Shown here: positions 59,465-64,000 of the stretch, one piece after another
Layout of the letters: every line of letters starts with the position of its first letter
How positions within the stretch are numbered: position 1 is the first letter of the stretch
Assembly: GCF_026210795.1 (NCBI RefSeq)
Contig: NC_089431.1
Location: 4,092,001-4,156,000 of the forward strand
Origin: Rhizophagus irregularis
Taxonomy: Eukaryota > Glomeromycota > Glomeromycetes > Glomerales > Glomeraceae
DNA length: 64,000 bases
Reading direction: 5' to 3'
Program-made: the position numbers and the translations under genes
Notes under the pieces: generated by a model
What the model was told of the DNA's origin: nothing
Databases searched by the model: none
The model's input: only the letters and a program-made list of their open reading frames with translations

Positions 59465-60811
59465 ACCGTATTCTAAAACAGATTGAACATCTCTAGCGTG
59501 TATCGCTTCTTGATATGATATACCTAGTCTATTTGAAAAGACTGATTTTTTCGTGCGACCTTTCCATCGATCGTAGATTAAATTGGCATGAAAAGCTTTA
59601 CTATTAACTATGCCATCAGGATTGGAGACAGGATCTTTTGATTTGTGATGTAGTATATCACTAAAAAATTGTCGTTGATGCATAACACACGCTCGTCTAT
59701 GTTTCGACATGACAAAAGGAACAGGTATATTACATATATGCGGGGTCGAAGAGAATCCAGGGTGAATAAAACTTTGTTGACAGGGGGTATATATCCCAAA
59801 ATGAAAACGATATCGTTTATAAGTAAAATAGAAAAAAGTTTTCGTAATACGATTTCGTTCAGTATTACTATGATCATGTGAATAGACCATCATATGTCGA
59901 GCCAATAATTTATCTCGTATGTAGTTAAAATATTTTTGCTGAATACGGCGTGGCAACACTCTTTGTGAGGAAAAAAAGTGTGTGAGCATACAACTCATTT
60001 GGTATTTAGCGTTCGGAATTGTACTTGTGTTATTATAACTAATCGGTTTAGTGTTCATGTGGTAATCATTTGTGTGTATCTTGAGATGAATATCATTGGT
60101 GTTCTGAGGATGATCATCTAACTCAAAAAAGAAACTTCTTGAACGTCGGATTTCATAAATCCTGTTATATCCGGATCGTCGTGGAAGAGTCACGTGAAAT
60201 TTGGAAAAAGAGATCTTCAAAGGATTATTTTTCCCAGGCGAAGAGGATTTTTCTATAGTACGAATAGGCCTTAATAAACGTGGACGTTTTTTCCTTTTTT
60301 TCTTTTCAATAGGTAATATCACCGGAGGAGAAGATATCGTATCCTTTAAGGGTGTAGGAGGTGTAACAGGAGCTCGTGAGGGTATTGGAGTAATGAGAGG
60401 GAGGTTAGAGAAGTCATTCTTATTCTCATAACCGGAGTAAATATCTCTGAAGTCCGCGGCGTCTGCTCGCGGAAAGCCTGACATATCTTGGGTGTTGTAT
60501 GTAGGAACCAAAACCTTGGATACGACCAAGGCGCCCGGTTGGGCCTCTATCCCCTTGGCGTTTCAAATAGAAACTAAAAAAAACGAACTTTGCAAAATTA
60601 CTGCGGAAAACTAACAAAATAAAAAAAAGGGGAAAGAGTTTTTTTTTTTTAACTTTGAGATCGTGACCTCATGTGGCCTATTCCGATATATTATCTAATG
60701 ATAGCACGTGATTTAAAACAGATGTTTTAAAACAATTTAAATCAGTTGAAACATTGATTGGCATAACCTTTTTTGTAATTTTAAACAACCTTTAGTTTTT
60801 TTAAAATTATT

Positions 60812-60993
60812 TCTCGTGGAAGACCATCATCAGATGACGTCCGTGAGCACTTTGAAAAAGTTACAGAAGTTGATGGACGTGGTCGAAAAAACACCTCGTC
60901 AAAAGTGTAATTATTGCGGAAATGACATTATTGATTTAATTGATCAATTAAAAGATTATTTGATGAAAAATGTACAAAAATGTATTACGTAAT
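60812..60993 (+). pseudogene. BED-type zinc-finger relic
   Basis: Reads RGRPSSDDVREHFEKVTEV, then, one frame over, RQKCNYCGNDIIDLIDQLKD and, after another shift, a C-T-K-C-I end. The GRP start, the CxxC pair and the later Cys recall BED fingers at the N-terminus of hAT transposases. Frameshifts and absence of a downstream transposase mark it as a relic. Family assignment is tentative. Confidence 0.4.
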
Positions 60994-60999
60994 AAAGTG

Positions 61000-61733
61000 C
61001 TTAATGTTTTAAAACATTCTCCCTAATAGTAGCAGTAAAATCTTAGGATAGGTACAATTAATCAATTATATTAGGTTAGAAATAGCCCATTACTAATGGG
61101 CCATTAGTAATATAGTTAAATTTTTTCCATCATTGACGGAAATGACCTTGAGTTGATCTACGTGACGTATGTTACAACAGAATTATTAATAGTGAAAAAA
61201 TTGAACTGTAAACTAAACAGTTAAATTTTTTTTTATATAACTAATATTTTTTTAATAAAGTTTAAACATAATCGCATATAGTAAAGTTTTGATGAAATTT
61301 TTTTCAATAATATTTAATGAATTATATTGTCTATTTGATATATTGATTTCTTTCTTTATTTTTTATAGCACGTGGAAAGTATTTGTTGGTATCAAAAAAG
61401 GCAAAATTTCATTATCATGTCAATACTATGTCGATGCTGGCTATTGGGCATTGGCAAAATAGTAATTCATTTGAAACGTATATTATATTTAATGCTAATA
61501 ATAATAAATAACAAAAATTACTCATAATATATATCATAATCAAACATATAACTAATTTTCTTCAGTTACAATGTACACGTTTTAGGCAATGTTAGTATAA
61601 ATTTAAATTGATAGTGGGAAAAATAGTTTTACCAACCAATGAATACAAATACAATTTTTATCAAAAATATAAGCAATGAATCAGCTTCACAATTAAAAAA
61701 AAGTGAAAACTTATTACATTTATTATTAAAGTA
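61000..61733. other. Intergenic, no gene seen
   Basis: 3' flank of the last BTB gene. AT-rich, with one near-palindromic repeat (CCCATTACTAATGGGCCATT) at about 61087. Nothing else identified. Confidence 0.5.
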
Positions 61734-63214
61734 TTAATTCTTTATAATATGATACACTTCAATCTCTTCTACAGAAAATACTTCCTCAGTTTCCCTAATC
61801 TCTTTTTCATAAGAATGCTTTCTACAATGACTCATATCATAAAAATCGTTTCCATATAAAATAAGGTCAGAGTTACCAAATGATGGTCCGAAACTATAAC
61901 TTCTCCATTCACCATTCCATATAGCTTTATTTTCATTCTTTACACGGCTTAAAATATGATTTTCAATACTATTACTATTATCAAAGGAGAATATAAAACT
62001 ATCTTTAGTACTGCTATAATCACCAGCAGATTTCCATTCAACTGGATTATACCCTCCAAGGATTTTATCACTACCTTTCACTTTAACAATTGTTACAGTA
62101 CGAGGTTGATTATCACAGATTTCATGAAATTTATTAACAGAAAACCCATCACGAGATCCACAAAGCATTAATTTGAATTCGTATGAAGCTGATCTATCAA
62201 TCCATTTTGAAATTAATTCAACATGTTGAATTGTAATAATTTTTGAATCGATGTATTTACGAGGTATTGATTTGCCACTTGGTCTGCTATAAGGATGTAA
62301 ATTTAAAAAAATTTTCAATAAATCTACGCATAATTCCTTTGGTAAAATTTTCTTATAAGGTAACACTTTATCAGAAAATTCTTTAGAAGTAAAATTACAA
62401 AATCTAATAAAAGGAATACATTGTCGCAACGTATTTTTTAATGTATTAAAATCATCTTTTAAAAAATTTGTAGGATCAGAGGGAAGTTCAGGATTTTGAG
62501 CAAATCCCCATTTAAGCACATGTTCCCAAACCTGGATTTCACTCATCTGAAGTTCATCATTTTGAATAATTAAAATCAAAACTTTTTCCGGAATTAAAGA
62601 GAAGTTAAGCGATTTGAGTATCTTATCTGGTTTCTTTATTATAAAATCGTTACAATACCTTTGAAGTTCTAAGAAAGAATCATTTTTAAAACTCGTCTGA
62701 TACACCAGGTTAAAATTTTGTTCTATCCAACTTGCATTGTTTTCAACCAAAAAAGATTGTAAATAGTTGTTCAATTCCTGAAGACTTAATTCGTTAGCAG
62801 TAACCAAAATTTTAAAGATATCAGAAATATCATCATATTCTTCCAAAGTAAGTTTTCCTCCATAAATATACCTAAGATAAAAAACGTACGTATGAATAAT
62901 TTTAATCGCTCGGTTTTACGGTATTTATCATAATAATTTTTTAAATTTTTTTCTTACCTTAAAATTATCTGAAAAATTTCAGGTGAAATATTAGGTAATT
63001 TTATATGTACCAAAGTTCCATCATTATTTTTTTTATTTGTTGACAAAATTCTTCGCAAATAAGGAGAACGATAATTTAATATAACCATATGAGCTTTAAA
63101 TATTTTTACGTTAGGGTCATTACCAACTTCAATAGTAATATCATAATATTCGTCATCATCTAAAATTTCAAGTAAATTTTGTGATAATTTTGGTAAAAAT
63201 TTATTACCAGCCAT
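61734..63214 (-). CDS. BTB-BACK-TLDc domain protein
   Basis: Two exons, 63214-62958 and 62871-61734, with an 86-bp intron (donor AAG|GTAAGA, acceptor ATCTTAG|GTAT); 464 residues. BTB: YYDITIEVGNDP, FKAHMVILNYRSPYL, LPNISPEIFQI, R|YIYGG. BACK-like: WIEQNFNLVYQTSF and CIPFIRFCNFTSKEF. TLDc: CGSRDGFS, FHEICDNQPRT, ILGGYNPVEW, SFIFSFDNS, GPSFGNSDLILYG. Closest paralogue is 1907-3419, which has a damaged donor. It lacks about seven residues (the KLxITD segment before the TLDc domain) that the other three copies share. Otherwise intact. Probable BTB adaptor with a C-terminal TLDc domain; target unknown. Start is the ATG at 63214. Confidence 0.9.
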
Positions 63215-64000
63215 TATAAGTGTTATAATCGGTTTTACAATAAAAAAAAAAAAATTTTTAATGAGAGGGTGATGTTGAATTAATCTTTAATTTAACCTTA
63301 TATTCGTGATGTGCTGCCTCAGCCACAAATTTGCAGATCATCCAGTGACTGATTCATGCAAAATAGTAAATAATGGAAATACGCAAAGCTTCCAACAGGA
63401 TTACGGTAATTTTATTTAATAAAAGAATCAAAGATTGTTAAGATTTGGCATTTATTAAAAATATGTATCACTTAATACAAATGCTTTTACAGATTTATCC
63501 ATATTTTACCCAGATAAATCCGGTGATTATAACATGCCCACTGTATATTTGTAAAACATAAATAAATGTAATTTTTTAAAAAACAATTTTTTTATAATAA
63601 ACATCGGGTATATTATCATATTTATATTTTTATAAATATATCCAAAACTTTCATATTAAAATATCACCAAGGTTTATATTTATATGATCGTAAATCAAAA
63701 GTTAGAAAAGAACAATTTTTTCATTTATATCTAATAAAAAAAAATTACTTGTTTAGTTTTAATAAAAAAAAGATGATTTTATTATGAAAATAAAAAATCA
63801 AGCGTGTTTCATTTTTAATAAAAAAAATGATATTTTTTACTTGTATAATAAAAAAATTACTTATTTTAGTTATTTTTCATTTTAATAGATTTTTTTTACG
63901 AAAAAATCAAGTGTACTTTATTTTTTATTACCATTTTCAAAATGGTGTATGCAGTTATATTTGAATAAGAAAAAAAAGAAAACTGAATACCGATCAAATA
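63215..64000. other. BTB 5' flank and AT-rich end of window
   Basis: No gene. From about 63700 on, runs of AAAAAA and repeated TTACTTGTTTAGTTTTAATA-like words suggest a decayed tandem repeat. Confidence 0.5.

Larger units (their letters stand above)
57006..60484 (-). pseudogene. Broken copy of the mobile-element protein
   Basis: Homologue of 31484-33385 in three parts: 60484 to about 59470 (FHVTLPRRSG, IYEIRRSRSFFFEL, IHTNDYHMNTKPISY, RRACVMHQRQ, FSNRLGISYQ), 58087 to 57885 (MYRKRLTDF, RACRRVFK), and 57881-57006 (coiled-coil Glu/Arg-rich region, TSDDTKELEHRPKKR, and a nuclear-signal-like KRNRPSEV). A TAA at 57882-57884 replaces the Gln codon of copy 1 (SQYI). An insertion of about 1377 bp (58088-59464) interrupts the gene at VLEYG. 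The N-terminus has an extra proline- and lysine-rich segment (VTPPTPLKD, KKKRKKRPRLLRP) absent from copy 1. First ATG in frame at 60484. Confidence 0.78.
56541..60650 (-). mobile_element. Retroelement-like insertion, copy 2, 14-bp TSD
   Basis: AACTTTGAGATCGT occurs at 56527-56540 and at 60651-60664, an exact 14-bp target duplication. Reading on the minus strand, the element starts with an A-run and CTCTTTCCCC and ends with a (TAAA)n tail. Its protein region and 3' UTR (for example GAAAGAAAAATACGGATC) are homologous to 31264-33879. No reverse transcriptase is visible. It is longer than copy 1 because of an internal 1.38-kb insertion and a longer N-terminal coding part. Confidence 0.8.

Noticed and set aside
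1-64000. tRNA, rRNA, CRISPR arrays or LTR pairs
   Set aside because: No cloverleaf with a TTCGA box, no regular spacer array and no long direct terminal repeats were seen by eye.

Overview
The window looks like nuclear DNA of an arbuscular mycorrhizal fungus, most like Rhizophagus (Glomeromycotina). The evidence is very AT-rich sequence, short GT-AG introns of about 65-175 bp, expanded BTB-BACK-TLDc and TKL-like kinase families, and dense Helitron and MITE content. The species is an inference; no rRNA, tRNA or CRISPR was seen.

Left part (1-27,000): a minus-strand array alternates BTB-BACK-TLDc genes (1907-3419, 5227-6708, 21174-22856; a fourth at 61734-63214) with kinases that carry an N-terminal CxxC...CxxC knuckle (8194-9859, 17546-19327, 24948-26841). 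Fragments of both families lie at 23292, 29362 and 29903. Splice sites extend several of these genes past the simple open frames: the kinases have small 3' exons with a repeated motif, and one BTB gene has an acidic tail exon. Some copies are decaying: a shifted splice donor, a 2-nt frameshift, and a lone N-terminal exon. Between them lie a three-exon Hsp20-like gene with a frameshift (15903-16421) and several MITEs, one of them inside a kinase intron with an exact 8-bp target duplication.

Middle part (27,750-53,200): a segmental duplication, copy A 27,750-42,370 and copy B 47,245-52,767. Both copies carry a 1.14-kb non-autonomous Helitron and a four-exon small secreted protein gene. Copy A has gained a 2.6-kb retroelement-like insertion encoding a 633-residue protein without a visible reverse transcriptase, and a 4.9-kb block of two tandem Helitrons. 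Copy B preserves the exact A/T empty site of that block. The Helitron block contains a PIF1-helicase fragment, a nested Helitron, a MITE, and a tandem array of exon-intron-like units. The two secreted proteins differ far more in exons than in introns or flanks, which suggests diversifying selection. A dead pogo-type transposon (42366-44366) marks the right edge of copy A.

Right part (53,200-64,000): another small secreted protein (53800-54297), a second 4.1-kb copy of the retroelement-like family flanked by a 14-bp target duplication (broken by a stop codon and a 1.38-kb insertion that contains a 23-residue tandem repeat), a BED-finger relic, and the fourth BTB gene.

All coordinates, splice sites and mismatch counts were worked out by eye from the sequence. 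No database search was run.
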